From: JANQOH01 sp965214495
GTDB lineage: Bacteria; Pseudomonadota; Alphaproteobacteria; UBA7887
Direction of reading: 5' to 3'
DNA length: 64,000 nucleotides
Assembly: GCA_965214495.1 (NCBI GenBank)
Contig: OZ243958.1
Span: forward strand, 744,001-808,000
The position numbers and the translations under genes are program-made. The first letter of the stretch is position 1; every line of letters starts with the position of its first letter. Below, in pieces: positions 19,388 to 28,745 of this stretch. The notes beneath the pieces are model-generated. The model did not search any database, had not been told where the DNA came from, and saw nothing but the letters and a program-made list of their open reading frames with translations.

Positions 19388-20548
19388 CTACCCATGCGTC
19401 GATACGACGCTCTTCGGCAACAGCAGATAGTAGCGGCCGCGGCTGTTCATGCGTCCGGCTATGGCGGCGGCCTCCTCGCCGGCACCCCAGAAAATATCGC
19501 CCCGCACCGGTCCGCGGATCGCGCTGCCGGTATCCTGCGCGATCATCAGGCGCCGGAACCGGGTCTCGCCGCGCCCGTCGGGCGTTGGCGCCACCGTGTC
19601 GAGCCACACCGGTATCGAGAACGGTACGAATCGGCGATCGACGGCGATCGAACGCCCCGGAGTCAGCGGCGCGCCCTGGGCGCCGATCGGACCGTCTCCG
19701 GCGATGGGTCGGAAGAAAATATAAGACCGGTTGGCGTTCATGACCCGATCGGCCTCGTCGGGGTGAGCCGCGAGCCAGGCACGGATCGATTGCATAGAGA
19801 CCGCCTCTCGCGTGAGCGCGCCTTCGTCGACAAGCACTCGGCCGATCGCCGTATAAGGATGCCCATTCTGGCCATCATAGCCAACGCGTATGACCGCACC
19901 GTTGTCGAGTGCGAGACGGCCCGATCCCTGAATGTGCAGAAAGAAGGCATCGACCGGATCGGCAACCCAGGCGATTTCGAGGCCGCGTCCGTCAAGCGTG
20001 CCCGCGGTGATCTCGTTCCGCGACGGGTAGGGTCGCAGGCGGCCGTCGATCACCCGTCCGGCGATGCGTTCGCCAACGTAATCCGGGCGAAAATCGCCCA
20101 GTGACACCGAGATGAGATCGTCGGGTCGGGCGTGTAGCGGCGTGGCGTAGGTTTCCGAGCGCGTCCGCGATGCCGCGACCGTCGGTTCGTAGTAGCCGGT
20201 GAACAAGCCGTCCGCGTCGGCGCGGTGCGGCGTGAACCAGTGCTCGAAGAACGCGCGAGCCGCCCCGGGCCCGAAGTCCGGCGCCGCCAGCGCATCGCAG
20301 ATCGGCCGCCAGTCGGCAACGGTTCCCGCCAGGCCGTCGGCGCCCAGCGACCCCGAGTCGGGCTGACCTTCCAGACGGTCGCAGGATTTACGGAGCGCGG
20401 TTGCCGCGTCGCCGTGGCGGTCGGCTTCCCAACCCGAAAGGTCGGAGAATGCGACCGGTGTCCATTCGATCGCGCCGCTCGACTCCTTGTCCCGATCGCA
20501 ACCGGCAAGCAACACCGCGGCGACAACCGCCGGCGCGACGGCCTTCAA
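19388..20548 (-). CDS. mltA: Membrane-bound lytic murein transglycosylase A (MltA), lipoprotein
   Basis: A 386-residue outer-membrane lytic transglycosylase cleaving peptidoglycan to 1,6-anhydro products. The TTG at 20548 is chosen because it gives a lipoprotein signal peptide, M-KAVAPAVVAAVLLAGC, with lipobox LAGC; the frame stays open further upstream but as overlap with tim44. The MltA domain includes GLFTGYYEPTV and the 3D-like C-terminal region with the catalytic Asp in AQDTGSAIRGPVRGDIFWG. It lies 13 bases after tim44 in the conserved alphaproteobacterial tim44-mltA order. The usual following Smr-domain gene is absent; cysQ converges instead. Confidence 0.93.
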   Translation of the reverse strand: MKAVAPAVVAAVLLAGCDRDKESSGAIEWTPVAFSDLSGWEADRHGDAATALRKSCDRLEGQPDSGSLGADGLAGTVADWRPICDALAAPDFGPGAARAFFEHWFTPHRADADGLFTGYYEPTVAASRTRSETYATPLHARPDDLISVSLGDFRPDYVGERIAGRVIDGRLRPYPSRNEITAGTLDGRGLEIAWVADPVDAFFLHIQGSGRLALDNGAVIRVGYDGQNGHPYTAIGRVLVDEGALTREAVSMQSIRAWLAAHPDEADRVMNANRSYIFFRPIAGDGPIGAQGAPLTPGRSIAVDRRFVPFSIPVWLDTVAPTPDGRGETRFRRLMIAQDTGSAIRGPVRGDIFWGAGEEAAAIAGRMNSRGRYYLLLPKSVVSTHG

Positions 20549-20561
20549 CGCTGGAGGACGA

Positions 20562-21260
20562 TCAATCGCCGCTACGGGTTTCGACGAGCCGCCAATTGGG
20601 GTCGTCGGAGCGCAGGTCGCGCTCGAACGCCCATATGTCGATCGTCCGCGAGGTTCTCGCCTCATCGCCTTCGATGACGACGCCCTGTTCGCTGCGCAAC
20701 AGCTTGATCTGATCGGTGACGAACTTGACGTCGACCGTGGCAAGGCCGTCGTCCAGGCGCGCCGAGAGAATGTCCGCCGACGCGAACGATACCAGCGTCG
20801 TTTCCAGACTCTCCCCTGCATGCTCGCGGCGCTCGATCTCGCCGGAGAACCGTTCGAGCACATCGTCGGCGAGCAACGTCCCGAGCTGGTCCTTGTTACC
20901 GTCGGCGAAAGCCTGAAGGATCATTTCGAATGCGATGCGCGCTCCATCGAGAAACTGTGTTTCGTCGAAGCTCGGATCGGCAATCTTCAACTGCGTCATG
21001 CCGGAAGATGGCGATCCGGACTCGGCGGGACGCGACAGCGGCGGCGGTTGGTCCGCGCCGTCCTTACGCTGCGCGTCCGCATCGGCGTTACGATCGGGCA
21101 GATGGATGACGCTGTCGCCCGAATCTTCGACATCGCGCGGGAACTTGTCAGGCGGCCGCTGATGCCCGGTGCGCCGTCCCAGCGCCGATCGCAGGCGAAA
21201 AACGACAAACGCCGCGATCATGGCGAGGATGAGAATGTCGATGAAGCTCGAATTTTCCAT
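20562..21260 (-). CDS. Tim44/TimA family membrane-anchored protein
   Basis: A 232-residue protein with one N-terminal membrane helix (FIDILILAMIAAFVVFRL at residues 5-22), a charged low-complexity linker and a C-terminal Tim44-like (NTF2-fold) domain from about residue 85 to the end. ATG 21260 is chosen because the membrane helix begins right after it. The family is widespread in Alphaproteobacteria, often next to mltA, and has been linked to the membrane or cell envelope, but its bacterial function is poorly defined. The genes usually found upstream in this setting, fxsA and secB, are not here. Confidence 0.9.
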   Translation of the reverse strand: MENSSFIDILILAMIAAFVVFRLRSALGRRTGHQRPPDKFPRDVEDSGDSVIHLPDRNADADAQRKDGADQPPPLSRPAESGSPSSGMTQLKIADPSFDETQFLDGARIAFEMILQAFADGNKDQLGTLLADDVLERFSGEIERREHAGESLETTLVSFASADILSARLDDGLATVDVKFVTDQIKLLRSEQGVVIEGDEARTSRTIDIWAFERDLRSDDPNWRLVETRSGD

Positions 21261-21752
21261 ACTGCGATCGTCGCTCACGTCGACGCCACTCCCCGTTTCC
21301 GAACTATCGGGGCGCGACCGCTGTCGCATCCTACCGCATCGTTTCAACAAGGTCCAGAAGGCGGTCGCGTGCCGGCGCTTCTCATGATCGGGCGCGGAGG
21401 GGGCCACCCCTGCCGGCGCCGGTTCGCGTTGCGCCGCTTCTGCACGCCTCCCGACCCACGATACGGGCGGACGCCCGCGCACCCGGCCCGTATTCGGACA
21501 TTCGTATGCCAGGACTGTATGTCAAGGCACCCTCGATGCGAATTGCCCGTCCGACGGTGACGCGCGTCGCGCGGCCATCGGCGAACGCGACGCCGCTATT
21601 TGCGCCCGGCCCATCGGATTTGCAGGCTATCGCCTCGCCGGGAGGGGGGCACGATCAGCCTCCTGACCTGCCCTGCCGAAGCGGACAACTCATGCGCCGC
21701 GAACCGGATCAACTCATTACGAGAGGCGCGCCTCGCTCATTCCCTTCCGCCA
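21261..21752. other. Intergenic region, 492 bp, no gene recognised
   Basis: Between tim44 (minus) and the ZIP transporter gene (minus). Open frames occur on both strands but none has a credible ribosome site or recognisable protein content. Related genomes often carry fxsA and secB beside tim44; no trace of either is seen. The tim44 promoter should lie in its left part. Confidence 0.6.
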
Positions 21753-22598
21753 TCAGTGTGCATGCATGGACGCAGGCTCAAGGTATCGCAAACTGTAGGC
21801 CAGGCCGATACCTGCAAGAAAAGCTAGGATCAGCTTGATCCGATCGTGGCCGTGAAAATGGATCTCCGGCAGCAGGTCGCCGAGGGAGATACAGAGAAAA
21901 ACACCGGCCGAGAACGCCAGGGCACTGCCTATCACCAGTTCTTGCGCAGACTCCACCTGCCACAGAAACAGCACCATGCCCAGTGGACAGAGCAAGGAAA
22001 AGCATATATTGGTCAGAGTGCGTGCCCGAACGCTCCAACCCCCGAGCTGCATCAAGCCGGTGACCGAGAGTGCATCGAGGGGTTTGTGTAGAAGAATCGC
22101 CAGGAACACGCCGAAACTGGCTAGGGCTGCGCCATGCTCATGCATGAAACCGCTTCGGATGCTCGCCCCCAAAGCAACGCCATCGATCAACGAGTGGAGG
22201 CCGAGGCCCAGCGCCACACCCATCCAGCTCAAGGGATGAGCGTCAGCACGATAGCTGCGACGGTGATCGTGATCGGTGGAGTTCTCGGCGCTGAAATCAT
22301 GCTGGTGAAAGTAAAACAACCGCAGGAGAAGCAGCATCAGGATCATGCCCAACCCGGCCAACAAGACCGCATGATCGACCGCCGCCGCTATTCCGTCGTC
22401 GTGTTGCAGCATCAGCAAGGCGTGCGGGAGCAGATGGAACAACGCAACGCCGAGCATCAAACCGGCGACAAAACTCATGCTGACCTGGATGCGGACATGG
22501 GTCATCCGCATGATTCTGGGAAGCCATCCCCCCAGCAGCGACGCTGCCATAATGACGACGGAATAGGCTACCAGCACGAAGAGAAGCCCGGATTGCAT
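21753..22598 (-). CDS. ZIP family divalent metal transporter
   Basis: A 281-residue membrane protein with about eight hydrophobic segments. The ZIP signature is clear: HSLIDGVALGAS and the paired FLAILLHKPLDALSV helix, whose His/Asp/Glu-type residues form the metal path, and a His-rich cytoplasmic loop (FHQHDFSAENSTDHDHRR) before it. It would import Zn2+ or another divalent metal. ATG 22598 is chosen because the first helix starts there; a longer frame upstream has no protein-like features. Base composition is lower in G+C than neighbours: the 60 bases from 21961 contain 29 G+C. It may be a later arrival. No Zur-like palindrome was recognised upstream. Confidence 0.88.
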   Translation of the reverse strand: MQSGLLFVLVAYSVVIMAASLLGGWLPRIMRMTHVRIQVSMSFVAGLMLGVALFHLLPHALLMLQHDDGIAAAVDHAVLLAGLGMILMLLLLRLFYFHQHDFSAENSTDHDHRRSYRADAHPLSWMGVALGLGLHSLIDGVALGASIRSGFMHEHGAALASFGVFLAILLHKPLDALSVTGLMQLGGWSVRARTLTNICFSLLCPLGMVLFLWQVESAQELVIGSALAFSAGVFLCISLGDLLPEIHFHGHDRIKLILAFLAGIGLAYSLRYLEPASMHAH

Positions 22599-22882
22599 AC
22601 GGGAACGCGTCCTGATTCTGATTGGAGGTTGCGCGCAGGCTCGGTCGGAGATCATACACGACGCTGGCGTTGACCGGTAAGCCCGGCTATGGAACCGGCT
22701 TGAGGAGAGGGAAACGGCCGAAGCGGAATGCGATTCTCGAATCTCCGACCTTTCAGCCCGTTTCCCGCGTGCCGTGGTTATTGCAGCGGTCGCCATGCGG
22801 GTGATGCGGATGGCGCTTGATAAGACAACGACAAGTGTCCGCTGCGTAATGGAAAAGATCTACGGACACACGCTTGTAAACG

Positions 22883-23686
22883 GTGATCCGGCGCGACGAA
22901 TCGGAAAGGGTGTGTCGTGACGGCCGCCCGAATCATGCGACGATTGTCGTGCCTTCCATCGTGATCCGAAGTCTCACGGCGGCACTCGACGTCGTGTTGC
23001 CGCCCCTGTGCATGGCGTGCCGAACCACAGTGGGGGCGCCGGGTCGGCTATGTCCCGAATGCTGGGCGGCGGTCGATTTCATCGCGGCGCCGTTCTGCCA
23101 CCGGTGCGGTCTTCCGTTCGCCTACGATACCGGACCGGGAGCGGTTTGTGCCGCCTGCGCATCGGCGTCGCCGCCGTTCGATCGGGCGCGCGCAGCGGTC
23201 CGCTATGGCGATACGGCGCGGAGGCTGGTTGGCGGATTCAAGTATGGCGACCGCACCCACCTGGCGCCGGCGCTGGCGAAATTGCTGTTGCGGCCCGGCG
23301 CCGCGCTGCTCGAAGATGCCGACCTTCTCGTCCCGGTGCCGCTCCATCCCCGGCGCCTGATCGCTCGCCGCTTCAACCAATCGGCGATGTTGGCGCGAGC
23401 GCTTTCGATGTTGTGCCGCGTGGCGGTGTCGACCGACGCCCTGACCCGCCACCGCGCGACGCCCGCGCAGGCCGGACTTGGCCGGGAAGGGCGCGCCCGC
23501 AACGTCGCCGGGGCGTTTCGCGTTCCGTCTCGGCAACGGGCCGGCATTGCGGGGCGGCATATCGTGTTGATCGACGACGTGTTGACGACAGGGGCGACCG
23601 CGAACGCCTGTGCGCGCGCCCTGCGACGGGCCGACGCCGAGCGAATCGACGTGCTTACACTTGCCCGCGTCGTGTCGGCCGACTAG
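22883..23686 (+). CDS. comF: ComF family protein (phosphoribosyltransferase-like)
   Basis: About 267 residues from GTG 22883; GTG at 22949 or 22961 would give a more usual N-terminus. The N-terminal half has a zinc-type cysteine set (CMACRTT, CPECW, CHRCGLPF, CAAC), and the C-terminal half is a type I phosphoribosyltransferase fold with LIDDVLTTGAT near the end and RRFNQSAMLA before it. ComF proteins assist DNA uptake or recombination in competent bacteria; in Alphaproteobacteria the role is untested. A glutaredoxin gene follows after 28 bases. Confidence 0.9.
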   Translation: MIRRDESERVCRDGRPNHATIVVPSIVIRSLTAALDVVLPPLCMACRTTVGAPGRLCPECWAAVDFIAAPFCHRCGLPFAYDTGPGAVCAACASASPPFDRARAAVRYGDTARRLVGGFKYGDRTHLAPALAKLLLRPGAALLEDADLLVPVPLHPRRLIARRFNQSAMLARALSMLCRVAVSTDALTRHRATPAQAGLGREGRARNVAGAFRVPSRQRAGIAGRHIVLIDDVLTTGATANACARALRRADAERIDVLTLARVVSAD

Positions 23687-23714
23687 GGTGCGCGAAAATC
23701 CGGCAGATCGCGAG

Positions 23715-23975
23715 ATGGCGCGGATCGAGATCTATACCAGTCCGCTCTGTGGATTCTGCTTTCAGGCCAAGCGCCTGCTCGATTCCACAGGCGTTGCATA
23801 TGACGAGATCGACGTCGTGCGCACACCGGCGCGGCGTGCGGAGATGATCGCGCGTGCGAACGGACTGAGCACGGTGCCGCAGATTTTCATCGACGGGCGC
23901 CACATCGGCGGCTCCGACGAGCTCGCAGCACTCGCCGCGGAGGGTGAACTCGATACGTTGCTCGGCCGCGCTTGA
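23715..23975 (+). CDS. grxC: Glutaredoxin 3 (GrxC-type)
   Basis: An 86-residue glutaredoxin reducing disulfides with glutathione in the cytosol. The active site is unusual in its middle: CGFC (in TSPLCGFCFQAKRLL) where most GrxC proteins have CPYC or CPFC. The TVPQIFIDG cis-Pro loop and GGSDEL glutathione-binding turn are standard. ATG 23715 gives normal length; the frame is open upstream only as overlap with comF. Its stop overlaps the next gene's start by one base. Confidence 0.92.
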   Translation: MARIEIYTSPLCGFCFQAKRLLDSTGVAYDEIDVVRTPARRAEMIARANGLSTVPQIFIDGRHIGGSDELAALAAEGELDTLLGRA

Positions 23976-24829
23976 TGCTGCGCGCCGCGTGCGTTCAGTT
24001 GACGGCGACACCGGATCGCGCTGCCGGAATCGCGGTCGCCTGCGCGCGAATTCGGGAGGCGGCGGCAAACGGCGCGCAACTCGTGACGCTACCGGAGAAC
24101 GCGACGATGCTCGCCGGTGGCCGGGCAATGCGCGAGATGGCGCCGGAGCAGGGGCGGCATCCCGCACGCGCGGTCTTCTCCGCCATCGCGCGCGACCACG
24201 GCCTGTGGGTGCTTGCCGGCAGTATCGCCGAACGGGGCGACGGCGATCGGCTCGCCAATCGATCGGTACTGTTCGACGACCGCGGCAGGACGGTCGGCGA
24301 ATACGACAAGATTCACATGTTCGACGTTACCCTCGGCAGGGGTGAATCCTATCGCGAGTCGGAATCCTACCAACCCGGCGACAGGGCGGTGTTGGTGGAG
24401 ACACCGTGGGGTGGCCTCGGCATGACCGTGTGCTACGACCTGCGGTTCCCGGAACTCTACCGCGCGCTCGCGCAGGCCGGCGCCGCGATGATCGCCATTC
24501 CTTCCGCATTCACCGTGCCGACCGGCCGCGCCCACTGGCATGTCCTGCTGCGGGCAAGGGCTATCGAGACGGGTTGCTTCGTTTTCGCGCCGGCTCAGTG
24601 CGGCATTCACTACGGCGAGCGCAAGACCTATGGGCACAGCCTGATCGTTGACCCGTGGGGCGAGGTCATGGCTGACGGCGGCGACGCACCCGGCATCGTT
24701 TACGCCGACCTCGATCCGAACGCGGTCGCCCGGGCCCGTGGCCGGGTGCCGAGCCTGTCACATGACCGTGGCTACACGCCGCCCCGATCTCTCGAAGCGC
24801 CGATCACGAAACGACTCGGTGTTCGGTAA
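23975..24829 (+). CDS. Carbon-nitrogen hydrolase (Nit1/deaminated-glutathione amidase-like)
   Basis: A 284-residue nitrilase-superfamily amidase. The Glu-Lys-Cys triad is visible in LPENATM, YDKIHMFDV and MTVCYDLRFPELYR. The YDLRFPELYRAL block is typical of the Nit1/NitA branch, whose members hydrolyse deaminated glutathione, so this assignment is likely but inferred. Its start ATG overlaps the glutaredoxin stop (TGATG), fitting a glutathione-linked pair. Its last 26 bases overlap the 3' end of convergent argB. Confidence 0.9.
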   Translation: MLRAACVQLTATPDRAAGIAVACARIREAAANGAQLVTLPENATMLAGGRAMREMAPEQGRHPARAVFSAIARDHGLWVLAGSIAERGDGDRLANRSVLFDDRGRTVGEYDKIHMFDVTLGRGESYRESESYQPGDRAVLVETPWGGLGMTVCYDLRFPELYRALAQAGAAMIAIPSAFTVPTGRAHWHVLLRARAIETGCFVFAPAQCGIHYGERKTYGHSLIVDPWGEVMADGGDAPGIVYADLDPNAVARARGRVPSLSHDRGYTPPRSLEAPITKRLGVR

Positions 24830-25721
24830 TCATCGTGCCGATTCCGTGCGCGGTGAAGATCTCGAGTAACAGCACATGCGGGATGCGGCCGTCGAGGATG
24901 TGTGCCGCTTCGGCCCGGCCGCTAACCGCCGAGACGCAGGTTTCGATCTTCGGCACCATACCGCCGCCGGCGGTGCCATCGGCGATCAGCGCGCGGGCCT
25001 GACGCGCGTCCAGGCGGTTGATCACCTGTCCCGATCTGTCGAGCACACCCGCGACGTCGGTCAACATCATGAGCTTGCTGGCGGCGATCGCGTCGGCCAT
25101 CGCACCCGCAGCCGTATCGGCGTTGATGTTGTAGGTCTCGCCGTCTTCGCCGAGGCCGATCGGCGCGATCACGGGGATGATGTCGGACCCGGCCAGGCTG
25201 TCGAGAACCCCGGTGTCGATTGCGGTCGGCTCGCCGACGAAACCGAGGTCGAGGACGCGCTCGATATTGGAATCGGGGTCGCGCACACGCCGGGTCAGTT
25301 TGCGTGCGCGGAACAGACCGCCGTCCTTGCCGGAAAGTCCGATCGCCGTGCCGCCGGCGTCGCATATCGCGGCGGCGATCCTCTTGTTGATCGATCCTGC
25401 CAGCACCATTTCGACGATCTCGACCGCTGCCTTGTCGGTTACCCGCAACCCCTGCTCGAACACGGTTTCGATATTGAGCCGTGCGAGCATGGCGCCGATT
25501 TGAGGGCCGCCGCCATGCACGACCACAGGATTGATTCCGACCTGTTTGAGCAACACCACGTCGCGGGCGAAGGAGCGCGACAATTCCGGCTCGACCATCG
25601 CGTTACCGCCGAACTTGATGACGAAGGTCTTGCCGGCGAAGCGCCGCATGTAGGGCAGCGCTTCGGATAAGGTGGCGGCTTTGAGAAGCGATTCAGGGGC
25701 GAGCGACTCGAGATCGGGCAT
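24804..25721 (-). CDS. argB: Acetylglutamate kinase
   Basis: A 305-residue amino acid kinase for the second step of arginine synthesis (N-acetylglutamate to its 5-phosphate). Key segments: FVIKFGGNAM, VVVHGGGPQIG, the NINADTAAGAMA region and LTDVAGVLD. ATG 25721 is 12 bases after engB stop. It ends the long minus-strand operon starting at rpmH, a common alphaproteobacterial order. The last codons overlap the convergent amidase gene by 26 bases. Confidence 0.95.
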   Translation of the reverse strand: MPDLESLAPESLLKAATLSEALPYMRRFAGKTFVIKFGGNAMVEPELSRSFARDVVLLKQVGINPVVVHGGGPQIGAMLARLNIETVFEQGLRVTDKAAVEIVEMVLAGSINKRIAAAICDAGGTAIGLSGKDGGLFRARKLTRRVRDPDSNIERVLDLGFVGEPTAIDTGVLDSLAGSDIIPVIAPIGLGEDGETYNINADTAAGAMADAIAASKLMMLTDVAGVLDRSGQVINRLDARQARALIADGTAGGGMVPKIETCVSAVSGRAEAAHILDGRIPHVLLLEIFTAHGIGTMITEHRVVS

Positions 25722-25733
25722 GGCGGGGCGACT

Positions 25734-26381
25734 CTAGCCGGCCGTCGCGAGAGCGGCCAGTTGGGCCCGCAACGACGCGATCCCGTCGCCGCGCCGGGCG
25801 CTCGTCGCTGCAACCGCCGGATAGGCGGCGACGTGCTTGCCGGCAAGCGCGCCGAGTTCGCGAACCCTGCTGTCAAGCGTTGCCGCGGGCAGTTTGTCGA
25901 TCTTGGTCAATACCAGTTGATAGGTGACGGCGGCACGGTCGAGCATCGCCATCACCCGCAGGTCGAGCGGCCCGGCGCCGTGGCGCGCATCGATCAGGAG
26001 TATCGCGCGCTGTAGATTGGGGCGGCCCCGCAAATAGGCATCGACAAGGCCCGTCCAGGCTGCGACCTCGCTTCTGGCCGCGCGGGCGTAGCCGTAGCCT
26101 GGCAGATCGACGAGTCGCAGCGGGCTGTCGCCGAGCGTGAAGAAATTGATCTGGCGCGTGCGCCCCGGCGTGTTCGACGTTCGCGCCACCGCCTTGCGGC
26201 CGGTGAGCCCGTTGATCAGGCTCGATTTTCCGACGTTGGAGCGGCCGGCAAAGGCGATTTCGATTCCTTCGGGTTCCGGCAGTTGATCGATTCTGGCCGC
26301 AGCGGTTGCGAACGCGCATGATTGCGCGAACAGATATCGCCCGGCTTCCAGCGCCGCGGAATCCGGTTCCGGCAATTCCAC
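25734..26381 (-). CDS. engB: Ribosome biogenesis GTP-binding protein EngB/YihA
   Basis: A 215-residue Era-like GTPase with G1 GRSNVGKSSL, G3 DLPGYG and G4 TKID, plus the family NTPGRTRQINFF segment. It is needed for large ribosomal subunit assembly. The start is GTG at 26381, one base after the yidC stop, so translation is coupled. Sits between yidC and argB as in many Alphaproteobacteria. Confidence 0.95.
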   Translation of the reverse strand: MELPEPDSAALEAGRYLFAQSCAFATAAARIDQLPEPEGIEIAFAGRSNVGKSSLINGLTGRKAVARTSNTPGRTRQINFFTLGDSPLRLVDLPGYGYARAARSEVAAWTGLVDAYLRGRPNLQRAILLIDARHGAGPLDLRVMAMLDRAAVTYQLVLTKIDKLPAATLDSRVRELGALAGKHVAAYPAVAATSARRGDGIASLRAQLAALATAG

Positions 26382-26382
26382 G

Positions 26383-28119
26383 TCAGGTTGGTGCGGGCCG
26401 CGCTTCGCCAGCGCGGCGCATGATCACCCACTGCTGAGCGATGGAAAGAACATTGTTCCATGTCCAGTAGATCACCAGGCCGGCCGGGAAGGTCGCGAAA
26501 AGGAAGGTGAAAACGACCGGCAGCATCATCAACACCTTGGCTTGAATCGGGTCGGGCGGCGCCGGATTGATCTTCTGTTGCAGGAACATGGTCAATCCCA
26601 TCAGCAGCGGCCACACGCCGATACCGAGAAACTCCGGCGGCGTGAAGGGCAGCAGACCGAACAGGTTGAACAGGCTGGTTGGATCGCGCTCCGACAGGTC
26701 GCGAATCCAGCCGAAGAACGGCGCCTGACGCATCTCGATCGAGACGAACAACACCTTGTAGAGCGCGAAGAATACGGGAATCTGTACGACGATGGGAAGG
26801 CAGCCGGCCATCGGATTCGCCTTCTCTCGCTTGTAGAGCGCCATGACCTCCTGGTTCATTTTCTGCCTGTCATCGCCGAACTGTTCGCGCAGCGCCATCA
26901 TCTTCGGCTGTAATTCCTTCAATTTTCGCATCGCTTTGAAAGATTTGTTGGCAAGTGGGAAAAAGACAACGCGAACGAGCACAGTGAAGAGAAGGATGGC
27001 AAGGCCGAAATTCCCCAGCCAGCCGAAGAAAGCATTCAGAATATAGAAAAACGGCTTCGTCAAGAAGTAGAACCAACCGAAATCGACCGCAAGATCGAAC
27101 CGTGCGATGCCGAGTTCGTCGCTATACTGATCGAGCAAGGTCACTTCCTTGGCGCCCGCGAACAGGCGGTTGGTGACTTCGATCCGCTGCCCGGCTTCGA
27201 CCGTCATCGCAGGCAACAGGAAATCGACCTGAAACTTCTCTCGCCCGCCGCGGTGGGCGTAGTGGAAGCGATCCGTGGCTTCGAGCGACTGGTCGGGCAC
27301 CAGCGCCGACAGCCAGTATTTGTCGGTGATGCCGATCCAGCCGCCCGTGCTGGTATGCGAGATCGAGCCCGCATCGCGAAGGTCCCCGTAATCGACCTCT
27401 TCGAGTGTGCCGCCGAGTACGCCGAGCGGCCCTTCGTGCAGGATGAAGAAACCGAGAGTCTCCGGCTCGTCGGTGCGGCTGATCAAGCCGTAGGGAAAAA
27501 GCGTCTGCGGATTCCGACCCGTGTTGATCACGCTCTGGGTCACGGTGAACATGTAATCCGCATCGACCGCGATCGTGCGCTCGAAACGCAGCGGGCCGCC
27601 ATTGTCCCAGGTCAGTGTCACCGGCGCGTCGGGAGTCAGTGCGTTGCGGTTCGCCCGCCACACTGCTTCGGGCGGCGGCAGTAAAGCGTTGGTTTCCGGG
27701 TCGCCGCCAGCCCATCCGAACTCGGCGTAATAGGGATTCGCCGAGCCGGAAGGGGCGAACAGCACGATGTTACGGCTATCCGGTTCAAGCGTTTCGCGAT
27801 AGTCCGTCAGGGTCAGGTCGTCGATGCGCCCGCCCGTCAATGCGATCGAGCCGCTCAGCCGGTCTCCGGCACGACCGCCGATCGGCAACCGCGATCGCGA
27901 TATCGGAGTTGTTTCGCCGCCCGCCTGCGACGACCCGGCGCCTGGCGCTGTCGCGGTTAGCGGCGTCGGCGGTGTCGAAGGCACTGGCGCATCGCTGCCT
28001 GCATCGAGCGCGGACGGACTTTCCTGAGGTGGCGGCGGCGGTGGAAACAGCGTTTGAAATGCAAGCAGAATCGCCACTGAGAAGACGATCGCCAGCAGAA
28101 GGTTGCGTTGATCGGGCAC
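26383..28119 (-). CDS. yidC: Membrane protein insertase YidC
   Basis: A 578-residue inner-membrane insertase and chaperone, acting alone or with SecYEG. GTG 28119 begins the N-terminal helix (NLLLAIVFSVAILLAFQTLF), followed by a Pro/Ala-rich linker, the periplasmic beta-domain (about residues 60-340) and the conserved C-terminal five-helix core with FKAMRKLKELQPKMM, QIPVFFALYKVLF and the final NNVLSIAQQW helix. The start lies two bases after the yidD stop. Typical member of the rpmH-rnpA-yidD-yidC cluster. Confidence 0.96.
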   Translation of the reverse strand: MPDQRNLLLAIVFSVAILLAFQTLFPPPPPPQESPSALDAGSDAPVPSTPPTPLTATAPGAGSSQAGGETTPISRSRLPIGGRAGDRLSGSIALTGGRIDDLTLTDYRETLEPDSRNIVLFAPSGSANPYYAEFGWAGGDPETNALLPPPEAVWRANRNALTPDAPVTLTWDNGGPLRFERTIAVDADYMFTVTQSVINTGRNPQTLFPYGLISRTDEPETLGFFILHEGPLGVLGGTLEEVDYGDLRDAGSISHTSTGGWIGITDKYWLSALVPDQSLEATDRFHYAHRGGREKFQVDFLLPAMTVEAGQRIEVTNRLFAGAKEVTLLDQYSDELGIARFDLAVDFGWFYFLTKPFFYILNAFFGWLGNFGLAILLFTVLVRVVFFPLANKSFKAMRKLKELQPKMMALREQFGDDRQKMNQEVMALYKREKANPMAGCLPIVVQIPVFFALYKVLFVSIEMRQAPFFGWIRDLSERDPTSLFNLFGLLPFTPPEFLGIGVWPLLMGLTMFLQQKINPAPPDPIQAKVLMMLPVVFTFLFATFPAGLVIYWTWNNVLSIAQQWVIMRRAGEARPAPT

Positions 28120-28121
28120 CG

Positions 28122-28364
28122 CTAACGCCGTGCTTCCGGGCGTTCGGGCACCGGGTCGTAACCGAACCCTGCCCACGGATGGCAGCGTGCGATACGACGA
28201 AGCGCCAACCAACCGCCGTGTATCGCTCCGTGTCGTTCCAGCGCTTCGAGTGCATAAGCGGAACAGGTGGGTGTGTAACGGCAACCACCGGCCAACCACG
28301 GTCCGATCAACCAGCGATAGAGATGGATCGGCAGTTGCAGCCCCCGCGCGGCGAGGTTCGCCAT
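28122..28364 (-). CDS. yidD: Membrane protein insertion efficiency factor YidD
   Basis: An 80-residue protein with the family signature CRYTPTCSAYALEALERHG followed by the GWLALRRIARCHPW segment, including its conserved cysteines. It is thought to aid membrane protein insertion with YidC. ATG 28364 overlaps the rnpA stop by one base and it ends two bases before yidC. The frame is open upstream, but only as overlap with rnpA. Confidence 0.95.
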   Translation of the reverse strand: MANLAARGLQLPIHLYRWLIGPWLAGGCRYTPTCSAYALEALERHGAIHGGWLALRRIARCHPWAGFGYDPVPERPEARR

Positions 28365-28726
28365 CACCGCGTCTGTTTCAGCGCGCCGAGTCTGGCGAGA
28401 GCGCTTTCGAGGTCGGCGATCAGGGCAGGGAAGGGGCGTGACGCGGTCGTACGACGCGCCACCAGCACGTAGTCGCGGCCGGCAACCGCGCGCTCCGGCA
28501 GGATCGAGTCCGCCAACGCGCGCAGGCGCCGACGGGCGCGATTGCGAGTCACCGCGCCGCCGACTTTGCGGCTTGCGGTAAAGCCGACGCGTTGCACATC
28601 GCCGACAATCGCCTCCGGCTGATCGGCGCATTGCAGGACGAGGCCGGGTGCCGCCGCATGGCGGCCGCGCCGAGTCAAGCGCACGAAGTCCTTGCGCCGC
28701 TTGAGCCGCGGCAGGCAGGCAGACAC
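28364..28726 (-). CDS. rnpA: Ribonuclease P protein component
   Basis: About 120 residues from GTG 28726. The basic RNA-binding block KVGGAVTRNRARRRLRAL is the RnpA signature, and the N-terminal LKRRKDFVRLTRRG is typical. It assists the RNase P RNA in 5' tRNA maturation. The start lies 19 bases after rpmH in the usual rpmH-rnpA pair; the frame upstream of 28726 overlaps rpmH. The stop overlaps the yidD ATG. Confidence 0.93.
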   Translation of the reverse strand: MSACLPRLKRRKDFVRLTRRGRHAAAPGLVLQCADQPEAIVGDVQRVGFTASRKVGGAVTRNRARRRLRALADSILPERAVAGRDYVLVARRTTASRPFPALIADLESALARLGALKQTR

Positions 28727-28745
28727 GGATTCGGTCCGGACGAAC

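Noticed and set aside
21506..21838. 110-codon plus-strand ORF in the tim44-ZIP gap
   Set aside because: No credible ribosome site or recognisable content, and its end overlaps the ZIP gene antisense.
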